Positions 51,637-60,963 of a stretch of DNA of 64,000 nucleotides are shown here, piece after piece. Source of the stretch: an uncultured Chryseobacterium sp. Lineage in GTDB: Bacteria; Bacteroidota; Bacteroidia; Flavobacteriales; Weeksellaceae. Each line of letters starts with the position of its first letter. The stretch's first letter is position 1. Location: the NCBI GenBank assembly GCA_913774355.1, contig CAJYGB010000016.1:1-64000 (forward strand), written 5' to 3'. Made by a program: the position numbers and the translations under genes. The notes under the pieces were generated by a model that was not told where the DNA came from, did no database searches, and worked only from the letters and a program-made list of their open reading frames with translations.

Positions 51637-52137
51637 TTATATATCTGTTGAGATTGAAGATAAGTTCATTTTAATTTTAATCTGGGAAGTTACAGGCTGC
51701 CCGTTGCAGGTAGCGGGAATCCAGTTTTTCCTGATCCTCCGTACCACATATTTCATATCGTCAAAGAAAACCTGACTGTTGGCTACTTTCGGGGTTCCTT
51801 CAATGTTCTTTACCTTACCTTTGTCATCTACAGTAAGGGTAAAGGTAAAATCACCGTTCAGAACATAGAAGTCCGTATTCAGGTAAACGTACATATATTT
51901 CCTCAGCATTTCCTTGTAAGCCAAAACCCCTCCTTCGAAGCTTGCTGCTTTAAAATCTTTACAGTTTTTTACGGCCACCTGAAGCAACGGTTCTTTAATA
52001 TCTATTTTTAGGATGTTTTTGTTGTTTTCGATAATAAAATTATCATCCCTTTCTTCAACATCATTAAACTGTGCAAAAGCAGAACCTGATATCAGAAGGG
52101 TCAGCAGCACGAAAAGTGTTTTTAAAGAATTTTTCAT
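51637..52137 (-). CDS. Secreted TonB-C-like protein 1 of operon
   Basis: 166 residues from the ATG at 52137 (MKNSLKTLFVLLTLLISGSA). An upstream ATG at 52158 lies in the -7 box (52156-52163), so it cannot be the start. SFEGGVLAYKEMLRKYMYVY, FTFTLTVDDKGKVKNIEGTP and KNWIPATCNGQPVTSQIKIK parallel the neighbours. It is first of the three-gene operon. Its role is unknown; the domain usually contacts outer-membrane receptors. Confidence 0.65.
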   Translation of the reverse strand: MKNSLKTLFVLLTLLISGSAFAQFNDVEERDDNFIIENNKNILKIDIKEPLLQVAVKNCKDFKAASFEGGVLAYKEMLRKYMYVYLNTDFYVLNGDFTFTLTVDDKGKVKNIEGTPKVANSQVFFDDMKYVVRRIRKNWIPATCNGQPVTSQIKIKMNLSSISTDI

Positions 52138-52155
52138 ACCTATAAATTTATTAGA

Positions 52156-52163
52156 CAAAGATA
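52156..52163 (-). promoter_or_regulatory. -7 box of the TonB-C-like operon
   Basis: TATCTTTG on the minus strand, 18 nt before the ATG at 52137. Its position rules out the longer reading of the first gene. Confidence 0.65.
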
Positions 52164-52206
52164 ATATTTAAAAGCTCTGATAAAAGATGATCAGGCTTAT
52201 TTTAGA

Positions 52207-53940
52207 CTACAGAATATCTTTAATATGCTTGTAATTGCTTTTCACGGTATCAAGTACTTCTTCCATTTTCCCACCCAGCATCAGCTGCGCCATGGATTTC
52301 GTCATTCCCAGTACCTGATTCGCTTCGATTTTAGGCGGTAACGCCAAAGCATTCGGATTTGTAAAAATATTCAACAGATACGGCCCGTTATAATCCAGGC
52401 ACTCCTTTATCGCATTTTCCACCTCTTCAGGCTGATGGATGTTTTTTCCGGGATACCCCATCGCATGGGCAATCATAGCAAAATCCGGATTTACCATATC
52501 GGTCTCATTATCCGGCATTCCGCCGACCTCCATCTCCAGCTTTACCATTCCCAGGGACCTGTTATTGAAAACGATAATTTTTACCGGTAATTTATATTGG
52601 AAGATGGTAGCCATATCCCCTAACAGCATTGATAATCCGCCATCACCACACATGGCAATCACCTGCCTGCCGGGATAAGCCAGTGAAGCCCCGATCGCCA
52701 TCGGCATGGCATTGGCCATCGAACCGTGATTGAAGGAACCCAGCATTTTCCTTGCGCCCGTTCCGGTAATGTATCTTGCGCCCCAAACGCAGCACATTCC
52801 TGTATCTACCGTAAAAACAGCATCTTCCGTAGCGAGTTTATCCAAAGTATACGCTACGAATTCCGGCTGGATTCCGTTTTCGGTACCGTAATCCTTTACG
52901 TAAGTCAGTTGGCTTTCTTTTACTTTTTCATAAAATTCCAGCTGCTGCTTCAGGAAAGCCGTGTCGGTTTTCTCCTGTAATAAGGGCAATAATGCTTTAA
53001 TGGTTTCTTTTACATCACCAGTTAGCCCCAATTCGAGTTTCGCTCTTCGCCCTAATCTTTCCGGGCTTTCATCGATCTGGACGATCTTGTTTTTTACCGG
53101 CATAAATTTGTCGTAAGGAAAATCGGTACCTAAAAGAATGAGCAGATCCGCTTCGTGCATGGCATGATGCGCTGAAGGAAGACCCAAAAGCCCGGTCAGC
53201 CCTACTTCATTCGGATTATTGGGCTGGATTGACATTTTTCCACGGAAAGAATATCCTACGGGAGCCTTTAAATATTTGGATAATTCCACTACTTCCGCAT
53301 TGGCATTTTCTGCACCGATGCCACAGTAGATGGTTACTTTTTCACTTTCATTTATAAGAGCTGCAAGCTGGCTAAGCTCTTCATCCGACGGGCGGATGAT
53401 CGGATTCGTTTTAAAAATTTTGTTAGAAGTCGTTGCTTCTTCCGCATCAAGCTCGGAAACATCACCCGGAAGGCCGATAACGGCAACTCCTTTTTTAGAA
53501 ATCGCATGCTGAATGGCCGTCTGAAGTGTTCTTTGCACCTGTTCCGGCCTGGTGATCATCTGGTTGTAATAGCTGCAATCATCAAATAATTTAATGGTAT
53601 TTGTTTCCTGAAAATAATCCATTCCCATTTCTTCGCTGGGAATGGTGGAAGCAATCACCAGCATGGGCACGTGAGAACGATGCGCTTCGTAGACTCCGTT
53701 GATCAGGTGAACGTGTCCCGGCCCACAGCTTCCCGCACATACGGCAAAACCATCCAGCTCCGCTTCCGCAGCAGCGGCATAGGCTCCCGCTTCTTCGTGG
53801 CGCACGTGGATCCATTCGATACTGCTTTTCTTAACGGCGATGTTTAAATGATTAAGGCTGTCGCCTGTTACGGCGTAAATTCTTTTCACATTGGCGCTTT
53901 CAAGCATCTCCACAATTTGCTCTGCAATATTTTTAGCCAT
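52207..53940 (-). CDS. poxB: Thiamine-diphosphate pyruvate dehydrogenase (quinone) / pyruvate oxidase
   Basis: 577 residues of the pyruvate oxidase/acetolactate synthase family. Catalytic Glu lies in HVRHEEAGAYAAAAEAEL (near residue 49); the FAD-binding middle domain and thiamine-diphosphate motif MCGDGGLSML...FNNRSLGMV are present. The order of domains and length match PoxB, which oxidises pyruvate to acetate and CO2 with quinone. Acetolactate synthase or another TPP enzyme cannot be fully excluded. It is monocistronic; lysA ends upstream at its own terminator. Confidence 0.82.
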   Translation of the reverse strand: MAKNIAEQIVEMLESANVKRIYAVTGDSLNHLNIAVKKSSIEWIHVRHEEAGAYAAAAEAELDGFAVCAGSCGPGHVHLINGVYEAHRSHVPMLVIASTIPSEEMGMDYFQETNTIKLFDDCSYYNQMITRPEQVQRTLQTAIQHAISKKGVAVIGLPGDVSELDAEEATTSNKIFKTNPIIRPSDEELSQLAALINESEKVTIYCGIGAENANAEVVELSKYLKAPVGYSFRGKMSIQPNNPNEVGLTGLLGLPSAHHAMHEADLLILLGTDFPYDKFMPVKNKIVQIDESPERLGRRAKLELGLTGDVKETIKALLPLLQEKTDTAFLKQQLEFYEKVKESQLTYVKDYGTENGIQPEFVAYTLDKLATEDAVFTVDTGMCCVWGARYITGTGARKMLGSFNHGSMANAMPMAIGASLAYPGRQVIAMCGDGGLSMLLGDMATIFQYKLPVKIIVFNNRSLGMVKLEMEVGGMPDNETDMVNPDFAMIAHAMGYPGKNIHQPEEVENAIKECLDYNGPYLLNIFTNPNALALPPKIEANQVLGMTKSMAQLMLGGKMEEVLDTVKSNYKHIKDIL

Positions 53941-54032
53941 TTTATATTTTTTTGGTGTTATTTAAAGAAAATGATCTAAACAGATCGATGATATAAGCTG
54001 TAAAGATTATGCCATTTGAAAATATTTTCAAT

Positions 54033-54066
54033 AAAAAAAGGCCTTGTTGAACACAACAAAGCCCTT
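54033..54066 (-). terminator. Intrinsic terminator of lysA
   Basis: On the minus strand AAGGGC-TTTGTTG and CAACAA-GGCCTT pair around TGTT, followed by a run of seven T. It lies about 80 nt after the lysA stop. Confidence 0.85.
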
Positions 54067-54147
54067 GGTTACATTTTACATTAAATATTTTATTTTGAAA
54101 AATCCGTCCTGGTCAAACAGGCATACTCTTCAAATTTTGTCATTGAC

Positions 54148-55347
54148 TTACAATACTTCAATCTGATTTTTAAGAAGATCCTCAAATTCATCCCTTCTTC
54201 TGATCAGATGCGCTTTTCCATCCATGAATAAAACTTCAGCCGGCTTCAAACGGGAATTGAAGTTTGAACTCATCTCAAAACCATAGGCTCCCGCATTGTA
54301 GAATGCAAGAATATCTCCTTCCCGTACCTCATTCAGTTTTCGGTCCCATGCAAAGGTGTCGGTTTCGCAAATGTTCCCGACCACCGTGTAAATTCTTTCC
54401 GCTCCTTTAGGATTGGACAGGTTTTTAATAACATGATAAGAATCGTAGAACATCGGACGGATCAGGTGATTGAATCCTGAATTGACACCAACGAAAACCG
54501 TAGCGGTAGTCTGTTTGATTACATTTGCCTTTACCAATAAATATCCGCTTTTTCCAACAAGGAATTTACCGGGCTCGAACCACAATTCGAATTTCTTGCC
54601 GGTAGACTCGGAAAATTCGGAAATCTTCTGTTCCACTTTTTTACCTAACGTTTTCACATCGGTTTCTTCCTCGGTATCCTGATACGGGATTTTAAAACCA
54701 CTTCCCATATCCAGGTACTTTAGATTCGGGAATTGTTCAGACAGTTCCAGCATAATGTCCAGAGCCTGAAGGAATACATCCGGATCTTTAATCTCACTTC
54801 CCGTATGCATATGAAGACCTTCTACGTTGAGGTTTGTAGATTTCATTACTCTTTCGATGTGACGCACCTGGTGGATAGAAATCCCGAATTTGCTATCGAT
54901 ATGCCCGGTAGAAATCTTATAGTTTCCTCCGGCAAAAATATGCGGATTGATCCTTACCAAAATCGGATAGGTATTTCCGTATTTGTTCCCAAACTGCTCC
55001 AGGATAGATATGTTATCGATATTGATATGAACTCCGAAAGTCATTGCCTCTTCGATTTCAGCCAGATCTACGCAATTGGGTGTAAATAATATATTTTCTT
55101 TCGCGAAACCGGCTTTTAAACCGAGTTTTACTTCATTAATAGAAACACAATCCAGAGAAGCTCCCAGGTTCTTGACGTACTTCAGTATGTTGATATTGGT
55201 TAACGCCTTGGCAGCGTAGAAGAACTTAGTATGTTTCAAAAAAGAGGATGTAAGTTTTTCATATTGAATTTTGATTGATTCAGCATCATACACGTACACC
55301 GGTGTGCCAAACTCATTGGCAATCTTCAGCAATTCTTTTGGATTCAT
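54148..55347 (-). CDS. lysA: Diaminopimelate decarboxylase
   Basis: 399 residues, alanine-racemase-like barrel. It decarboxylates meso-diaminopimelate to lysine with PLP. PLP Lys47 is in FFYAAKALTN; VEGLHMHTGSEI, FEPGKFLVG, GNICETDTFAWDRKL (substrate Cys) and AFYNAGAYGFEMSSNFN are all present. It has its own promoter (55391-55398) and terminator. Diaminopimelate also feeds peptidoglycan, to which several other genes in this window relate. Confidence 0.95.
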   Translation of the reverse strand: MNPKELLKIANEFGTPVYVYDAESIKIQYEKLTSSFLKHTKFFYAAKALTNINILKYVKNLGASLDCVSINEVKLGLKAGFAKENILFTPNCVDLAEIEEAMTFGVHINIDNISILEQFGNKYGNTYPILVRINPHIFAGGNYKISTGHIDSKFGISIHQVRHIERVMKSTNLNVEGLHMHTGSEIKDPDVFLQALDIMLELSEQFPNLKYLDMGSGFKIPYQDTEEETDVKTLGKKVEQKISEFSESTGKKFELWFEPGKFLVGKSGYLLVKANVIKQTTATVFVGVNSGFNHLIRPMFYDSYHVIKNLSNPKGAERIYTVVGNICETDTFAWDRKLNEVREGDILAFYNAGAYGFEMSSNFNSRLKPAEVLFMDGKAHLIRRRDEFEDLLKNQIEVL

Positions 55348-55390
55348 AATTAATAAGTAAAAAACTCTTTTTTTGTAATTAAAGAAAGGG

Positions 55391-55398
55391 CAAAGGTA
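55391..55398 (-). promoter_or_regulatory. -7 box of lysA
   Basis: TACCTTTG on the minus strand, followed by CCC, 43 nt before the ATG. Confidence 0.6.
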
Positions 55399-55490
55399 GT
55401 AAGAAATTGTTAATAATTTAAAACCAATGAGACAGAAGATTATGCTTATCTTTTCAATTAAACAGAATAAAATGCTTTTTAGATGCGATT

Positions 55491-55700
55491 TTAAAGAATT
55501 TTATTTTTATTATTTAAACAAAAACCAATTATAAAAATGAGAAGCAGAATTATCAAAAACACAATGACAGAGCGTGGATTCGCGAAGTTCACCGTCCATC
55601 CGAAACCATATCGTTTAGGGGGAAACAACCTTTTATCCTGTTTATTATAGTAAAAGAGACCAAACTTCCATTGGGGCGGATTTTTATAAAACGGATTCAT
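55491..55700 (-). CDS. DUF5808-domain small membrane protein
   Basis: 69 residues. The N-terminal half matches the DUF5808 pattern as I recall it: PPQWKFGLFYYNKQDKRLFP then PKRYGFGWTVNFANP. One hydrophobic segment (VIVFLIILLLIFIIGFCL) ends the protein. The function is unknown. It lies 6 nt after the exonuclease gene and is likely cotranscribed with it. Confidence 0.75.
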   Translation of the reverse strand: MNPFYKNPPQWKFGLFYYNKQDKRLFPPKRYGFGWTVNFANPRSVIVFLIILLLIFIIGFCLNNKNKIL

Positions 55701-55706
55701 AAAAAA

Positions 55707-56930
55707 CTATTTGGGCAGCGGCAGGATCTCAAAATCTCCACGCAGCAAGGCCAGCTGCAGTTCGTTTATCATATCCGCAGACTGGTAGAGCAAATCGATT
55801 TTCAATTTGTTAAGCTTGTTTAATGTCTGGATTTGCGTAAACAGTTCGTAAAAACCGTATGACATAACTTTTCCGTTTTCAATAATCAGGAATAATTTTT
55901 CGCCCAGCTTTCTGCCCTGTCCAAGCCAGAGCTCATTCCGTTTTTTGAAATCAATTTTCTTTTTGAACTGATCAATATTCTGGTATTCTTCAAACCTGCC
56001 GATAAACTGCACGGCTTTAGAACCCTGCGTAAACGATCTGAACTTTAAAATCGGTTTTTCCAGCTTATTCAGCTTGTTTTTTTCTACCTGGTATTTTCCG
56101 TTTCTGTAATAAAGGCCGAAAGGCAATGTTTCCTTTTTCTTAACTCCTTTTGAGCTAAGGATCAGCTTCGCAATAATATCCGTTCCCGTAAGCTCATAGT
56201 TGATCTGCTCAACCTCTCTCTGGATAAGCTCCCATTTTTTTGATTTTGAATTGAAAACGTTTTTAGAAAACTTGTTGACATCCTGAACATGATCCGAAAA
56301 AATGATTTTTCCGGCTTCACTCTGAAAATAAACAAAACCTTTTTCATTCGGAAGATCCTGCGTCAGTATCTTAATCTTATTGATGTAGGTCTTGGCATTG
56401 GTTTCTTCATGCTGCTTCTGGATAATTTCGTTTTCGGTATCTTTTGCAATAAGCAGTTTAAACAATTCCAGTGTCGCCCTTGCGTCGCCTTCCGCCCGGT
56501 GAGCATTCGTCAGCGGAATTCCCAGAGATTTGACCAGTTTCCCAAGGGAGTAGCTCACCTCATCAGGAACAAGTTTTTTGGCAAGAGGTATTGTATCCAG
56601 CGTATTGATTTTAAACTCATATCCCAACCGCTGAAAAGACTGTCTGAGCATGCGGTAATCAAAATCGATGTTGTGTCCTACCAAGGTGGTATTGGCTGTA
56701 ATTTCGACGATCCGGCGGGCAATTTCATGAAATTTCGGAGCCGTCTTTACCATCTTAGGAGTAATGTTCGTCAGTTTCTGTACGAAAGGCGTAATATCGC
56801 TCTCAGGATTTACCAGCGAAATAAATTGGTCGACGATTTTCTGGCCATCATAACGGTATATCGCAATATCGATAATGCATTCTTTTCTGTAACCTGCACC
56901 ATTACTTTCTATGTCAATTATGGAATACAT
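55707..56930 (-). CDS. DnaQ-like 3-prime-5-prime exonuclease with degenerate GIY-YIG-like region
   Basis: 407 residues. Residues 1-165 form a DEDDh exonuclease: Asp6 and Glu8 in IIDIES, Asp91 in HNIDFDYRML, His144 and Asp149 in HRAEGDA. Residues about 192-265 (LPNEKGFVYFQSEAGKIIFS, then DHVQDVNKFSKNVF and YELTGTDIIAKLILSS) align with the GIY-YIG domain attached to related DnaQ/UvrC-like proteins, but the GIY and YIG residues and the catalytic Arg are changed, so that part is likely inactive. The C-terminal 140 residues are unassigned. Probably a repair or replication-associated nuclease. Confidence 0.85.
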   Translation of the reverse strand: MYSIIDIESNGAGYRKECIIDIAIYRYDGQKIVDQFISLVNPESDITPFVQKLTNITPKMVKTAPKFHEIARRIVEITANTTLVGHNIDFDYRMLRQSFQRLGYEFKINTLDTIPLAKKLVPDEVSYSLGKLVKSLGIPLTNAHRAEGDARATLELFKLLIAKDTENEIIQKQHEETNAKTYINKIKILTQDLPNEKGFVYFQSEAGKIIFSDHVQDVNKFSKNVFNSKSKKWELIQREVEQINYELTGTDIIAKLILSSKGVKKKETLPFGLYYRNGKYQVEKNKLNKLEKPILKFRSFTQGSKAVQFIGRFEEYQNIDQFKKKIDFKKRNELWLGQGRKLGEKLFLIIENGKVMSYGFYELFTQIQTLNKLNKLKIDLLYQSADMINELQLALLRGDFEILPLPK

Positions 56931-57060
56931 CTAATTTTATACAATCTTCTTTTTTAAATTAACGACAAACGCTTTTTATTAAAGTATGCGAATATATTTG
57001 CACAACTTATGCCAACAGATGTTAAAAAACGGTCTAATCCTGCTAAAATAGTAAAAATAT

Positions 57061-58593
57061 TTATCTTCGTCTCCCGCCAAGGCCCAGCATTCCCAGAATC
57101 GCTTTTGCCCCTTCTCGCATCAGCGTGCTGGTAAATGTTCTTCCTGCCTTACTCTGAAGGATCTGCTCAAACATTCCCGGCTCTTCTTTCACAGGCTTGG
57201 TTTTCTGGCTACGGGAGGCTTCCGCTTCCTGTGATGCCTGCTCCATCCTTTTAACCAGCATTTCGTAAGCCGATTCATTATCCACTACTTTTTCATATTT
57301 GGCGACCAAAGCAGAGCGGCCGGTCAATTCGGAGATTTCCGCATCGTTGAGGACATCCATCCGGGACTCGGGTGAAATCAGGTACGTGTGTACCAGCGGC
57401 GTCGGAATTCCCTTTTCATCAAGGGCCGTAACAAACGCTTCACCTATTCCCAGGTTTTGTATTAAAGTTGACGCATTGTAGAAATCTGTAGTCGGATAAT
57501 TTTCTACCGCTTTCGAGATTTCCTTTTTATCTTTTGCCGTAAATCCTCTCAGCGCGTGCTGAATTTTCAGTCCCAACTGTGAAAGAACGGACTCCGGAAC
57601 ATCCCCGGGAATCTGCGTGATGAAATAAATTCCCACTCCTTTTGAACGGATCAGCTTTACCATTGTTTCGATCTGGGCAACCAAAGCTTTGGAAGATTCG
57701 TCAAATATCAAATGGGCTTCATCAATAAACAAAACCAATTTAGGCTTCCCACTATCACCTTCTTCAGGAAACGTCATGTAAATTTCAGCAAATAGTGAAA
57801 GCATAAAGGTTGAAAACAGCTGCGGTTTGCTCTGGATATCTGCTACCCGAAGGATATTCACCACTCCTTTTCCGTCTCTGGTCTGAAGCAGATCGTGAAC
57901 ATCGAAACTCAGCTCTCCGAAGAAAGCTGAAGCACCCTGCTGTTCCAGAGCAACGATAGACCTTAAAATAGCCCCAAGTGAAGCCGATGCAATAGATCCG
58001 TAATTGGAAGACAGCTCCGCTTTTCCCTGCGGATTTTCAGTAACGTATTGAAGGACTTTTTTAAGATCGTTCAGATCAATCAGAGGAAGCCCTTTATCGT
58101 CGCAATATTTAAATACAATCGACATGATGCTTTGCTGCGTTTCATTCAACTGTAAAATTTTACTTAGAAGCACCGGGCCGAATTCAGTAACAGTGGCTCT
58201 GAGCTTTACCCCCCTTTCCCCGGAAATAGTCATTAATTCTACAGGGAAAGCCTGCGGTCGGTAAGGCAGCTGTGTTTTGGCATACCGTTCCTGGATGGCC
58301 GGATTTTCTGTTCCTGCCTCAGCAATTCCCGAGAAATCGCCTTTGATATCCAAGACCAGAGAAGGAATTCCCTGATGGGAAAGCTGTTCTGCAAAGACCT
58401 GCAGGGTTTTAGTTTTACCCGTCCCCGTTGCTCCGGCAATAAGCCCATGGCGGTTGATGGTCTTTAGGGGAACGGTAACATTTACTTCCTGAACAACTTC
58501 TCCATCCAGCATGCCCTTACCCAATATAATATGATCTCCTTTCGGATTATACCTTGCATTTAATTCTTCGATGAATTTTATTTTATCTGCCAT
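57061..58593 (-). CDS. HerA-like ATPase, DUF853 (YjgR) family
   Basis: 510 residues. Walker A GATGTGKT (54-61), Walker B LVLFIDEAHLIF, and YFITQIPGDVPESVLSQLG are typical of the DUF853 branch of HerA/FtsK-like ATPases, thought to pump or remodel DNA or protein; the substrate of this branch is unknown. The C-terminus (FTSTLMREGAKAILGMLGLG then GRRR) is characteristic. It is monocistronic, 130 nt upstream of the exonuclease gene in the same direction. Confidence 0.9.
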   Translation of the reverse strand: MADKIKFIEELNARYNPKGDHIILGKGMLDGEVVQEVNVTVPLKTINRHGLIAGATGTGKTKTLQVFAEQLSHQGIPSLVLDIKGDFSGIAEAGTENPAIQERYAKTQLPYRPQAFPVELMTISGERGVKLRATVTEFGPVLLSKILQLNETQQSIMSIVFKYCDDKGLPLIDLNDLKKVLQYVTENPQGKAELSSNYGSIASASLGAILRSIVALEQQGASAFFGELSFDVHDLLQTRDGKGVVNILRVADIQSKPQLFSTFMLSLFAEIYMTFPEEGDSGKPKLVLFIDEAHLIFDESSKALVAQIETMVKLIRSKGVGIYFITQIPGDVPESVLSQLGLKIQHALRGFTAKDKKEISKAVENYPTTDFYNASTLIQNLGIGEAFVTALDEKGIPTPLVHTYLISPESRMDVLNDAEISELTGRSALVAKYEKVVDNESAYEMLVKRMEQASQEAEASRSQKTKPVKEEPGMFEQILQSKAGRTFTSTLMREGAKAILGMLGLGGRRR

Positions 58594-58962
58594 TTGATTT
58601 TTTTTACCTTATAAATATAAAGTTTTTAAAAAATAGTTGCGAAGAAAATATATTCCACGAGATTATATCCGTACCATTTTTTTAAAATTACTTCTAAAAC
58701 ATCAAAATCAGCCGCATTGCTATTCTTAGCATATTAATATTTGAGGTAAAAACATGACTTTTTTCAGTAAAAAATTAAAATAATATTAATTTTTCTAACA
58801 AATCTGTTATCGAATTAATTCTACACTGCAGTAAACAAATAAATTTCAAAAAGGGCATAAACATGTATGTAAAGTACAATTGTGAAAAAAATCAATAGGA
58901 AAAAGTGGGTTCCATATCAAAATTAAGTGAAATAACATTGCTAAATCACTCATAATTAACAA
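58594..58962. other. AT-rich spacer before the three-gene secreted operon
   Basis: About 370 bp with no recognised gene on either strand. The first part would hold the HerA-like promoter; the right end leads into the strong promoter at 58963-58993. Confidence 0.5.
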
Positions 58963-58993
58963 TTTGGACTTTTCATAAAAAGTGATATATTTG
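58963..58993 (+). promoter_or_regulatory. Consensus flavobacterial promoter of the fibre-like operon
   Basis: TTTG (58963-58966), exactly 19 nt, then TATATTTG (58986-58993): a textbook TTTG-N19-TAnnTTTG promoter. The leader is about 20 nt to the ATG at 59021. It is the best-matching promoter in the window. Confidence 0.8.
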
Positions 58994-59020
58994 CAGCCTA
59001 AAAAATACTTATTAACTCAC

Positions 59021-59623
59021 ATGAAAAAAACACTATTATTTGCAATCCTGTGCGTTTCCAAATTTTTGTTCGCCCAAGTAGGGAATGTTGGTATAAATAC
59101 GAAAACTCCGCGTGTCAAGCTTGATGTTGCCGGAACTTACAAAACCGGAAAAATTATCTCCGGAACGATCCCATCCGTTACCTCTGTAGAGAAAGATCGC
59201 TACCTTTTGCTCAACCACACTATATCCGATAATACAGTGCAGAAAATTAATCCCGGACAGGCAAATGCCCCGGGGATTGCCAGTATCATTACATATTCAT
59301 TAAACAACGTAAACGGTGACTGGGTAGAAAATTTCAATACTAAGATAAACTCAAACGATTATTCTCTGATGGTGCTGTCCGCCTATTTTAATCTGGATCT
59401 TTACGGAGGAAACATCGCAATTCCATCTTATGGAGTAAAAAGCGTAAATAACGAATGGCAGATTTACGCAGACTATTCTCAGGTTGCTCCTCAATCAAAC
59501 GGCGTGTGGACCATTGTATGTGCAGTATACCCTAAAACATATGTAAAAATATTTCCTGAACACGGACCTTTTAACCTTAATGGCTCAACCACAGGATCAG
59601 ACAATACTCCTATTCTCCCATAA
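59021..59623 (+). CDS. Secreted fibre-like protein 1 of operon
   Basis: 200 residues from the ATG at 59021; an upstream ATG at 58982 overlaps the promoter. Signal peptide MKKTLLFAILCVSKFLFAQ. The mature start GNVGINTKTPRVKLDVAG is the head motif seen in many Bacteroidota and phage tail-fibre-like proteins. The rest is predicted beta: NDYSLMVLSAYFNL, NNEWQIYADY, VWTIVCAVYPKTYV, ending NGSTTGSDNTPILP. It shares this plan with the next two genes. Probably surface or periplasmic; no T9SS sorting domain is seen. It leads the operon. Confidence 0.7.
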   Translation: MKKTLLFAILCVSKFLFAQVGNVGINTKTPRVKLDVAGTYKTGKIISGTIPSVTSVEKDRYLLLNHTISDNTVQKINPGQANAPGIASIITYSLNNVNGDWVENFNTKINSNDYSLMVLSAYFNLDLYGGNIAIPSYGVKSVNNEWQIYADYSQVAPQSNGVWTIVCAVYPKTYVKIFPEHGPFNLNGSTTGSDNTPILP

Positions 59624-59634
59624 ATATTAATACT

Positions 59635-60273
59635 ATGAAAAAGAATTTCTTATTTATCTCCTTATTACTTTCAGGATTAGGTCTGGCTCAGGTCGGCATC
59701 GGTACGCAAACACCTACTGAAAAGCTTCAAGTGGCGGGAAGTGTGGCCATTGGACAATCCGTAACCATCGACCCGACAGCTTATGTGAATAATACATCAG
59801 GCTTTACTATTTTAGGAACCGACCCTCTGTCTTCTACCGTAGGCGGAAAAGTGCTGGCTATAGAGACCCTTTATACCCCTCTTATCGTACAGCCCTATTC
59901 TATCAGCAACATCTACAGGGATGACCTTAATGATATAAATCTCAATATCCCCAACGATAAATACTTTATTACCATTGCCAATTTTGAAGCCATTCCGTCA
60001 TCCGGAAATAACGGAATTTATTCTCCCGTAGCCAACCCTGACAGCAATACCAACAGAGGTCATTTTACCATTAAGGTTTTTGAATCGGGACAGAGCTGGC
60101 ATGTGAATATCGGTTATCCTACGCTGAATACACAGAACACTACGGACCGGTACACCTACAATTTCGATATTATCATCTATTCAAAAAGATTTTTTAAAAA
60201 CCTTGGAACTATAAATGTTGACTTTAACGGATCAAACAACGGATCCGCTACTGCAGCACCAATTGGAATCTAA
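59635..60273 (+). CDS. Secreted fibre-like protein 2 of operon
   Basis: 212 residues with signal peptide MKKNFLFISLLLSGLGLAQ. VGIGTQTPTEKLQVAGSVAI is the shared head motif. The C-terminal half repeats the pattern of its neighbours: NDKYFITIANFEA, SGQSWHVNIGY, YNFDIIIYSKRFF, tail NGSNNGSATAAPIGI. It lies 11 nt after gene 1. Function unknown. Confidence 0.7.
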   Translation: MKKNFLFISLLLSGLGLAQVGIGTQTPTEKLQVAGSVAIGQSVTIDPTAYVNNTSGFTILGTDPLSSTVGGKVLAIETLYTPLIVQPYSISNIYRDDLNDINLNIPNDKYFITIANFEAIPSSGNNGIYSPVANPDSNTNRGHFTIKVFESGQSWHVNIGYPTLNTQNTTDRYTYNFDIIIYSKRFFKNLGTINVDFNGSNNGSATAAPIGI

Positions 60274-60289
60274 TACACCATACATTATC

Positions 60290-60937
60290 ATGAAAAATAT
60301 TTTAGCCATAATCGCCTTGGTAGGTAATTTTTTAATCCTATCCGCTCAGACAAATGGAGTAGGAATCGGTACCACAACACCGACGCATACCCTGGAAGTG
60401 AACGGAAACACCAAACTCAGCGGAAATCTTTATTTTGAAGATCCGGGTACCTATACCGGAAGCTCCGCAGGTTCTTACTTTCTGGTAAGGGATAACAGCG
60501 ATAATGTAATCAAAAGATATGTGCCTGCCACTTCCGAGTTTAGTGCCATCAACAGTACGGTATATTTTATAACCAATATCAGCACAAGCGGTGTGACCAA
60601 TTTTGATACCGGTATCCCGGCAAGCAAATATTATGTTGTGATCGGAGGATTTATCGTGAGGGGGCAAAATAACGATTCCAATATAAATATTACCCGCCCA
60701 AACAATCTTGGGGATTATATCCCTCAATATTCAACCCGGTCATTCGTACAAAACGGAACTTGGAGAATACAGTTTACACCGAACAACGGGCGTATATTCG
60801 ACCGAGTTCCTGAAATCCGTCTCAGTATCAGTGCTTACCGTAGAGATATGCTTACTACAATCAACAATCAGATCAGCTATGATATGAATGCTGTAACTAC
60901 AGGGACAGCTTCAATACCTGCACCGGTATTGCCGTAA
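60290..60937 (+). CDS. Secreted fibre-like protein 3 of operon
   Basis: 215 residues from the ATG at 60290 (MKNILAIIALVGNFLILSAQ); the frame extends to an ATG at 60215 inside gene 2, which would spoil the signal peptide. NGVGIGTTTPTHTLEVNG is the head motif. ASKYYVVIGGFIV, QNGTWRIQFTPN and EIRLSISAYRRDML match the beta blocks of genes 1 and 2, and the end TGTASIPAPVLP matches gene 1. It lies 16 nt after gene 2 and is followed by a strong terminator. Confidence 0.7.
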   Translation: MKNILAIIALVGNFLILSAQTNGVGIGTTTPTHTLEVNGNTKLSGNLYFEDPGTYTGSSAGSYFLVRDNSDNVIKRYVPATSEFSAINSTVYFITNISTSGVTNFDTGIPASKYYVVIGGFIVRGQNNDSNINITRPNNLGDYIPQYSTRSFVQNGTWRIQFTPNNGRIFDRVPEIRLSISAYRRDMLTTINNQISYDMNAVTTGTASIPAPVLP

Positions 60938-60963
60938 CACATCAGAAAAATTCTATAAAACAA

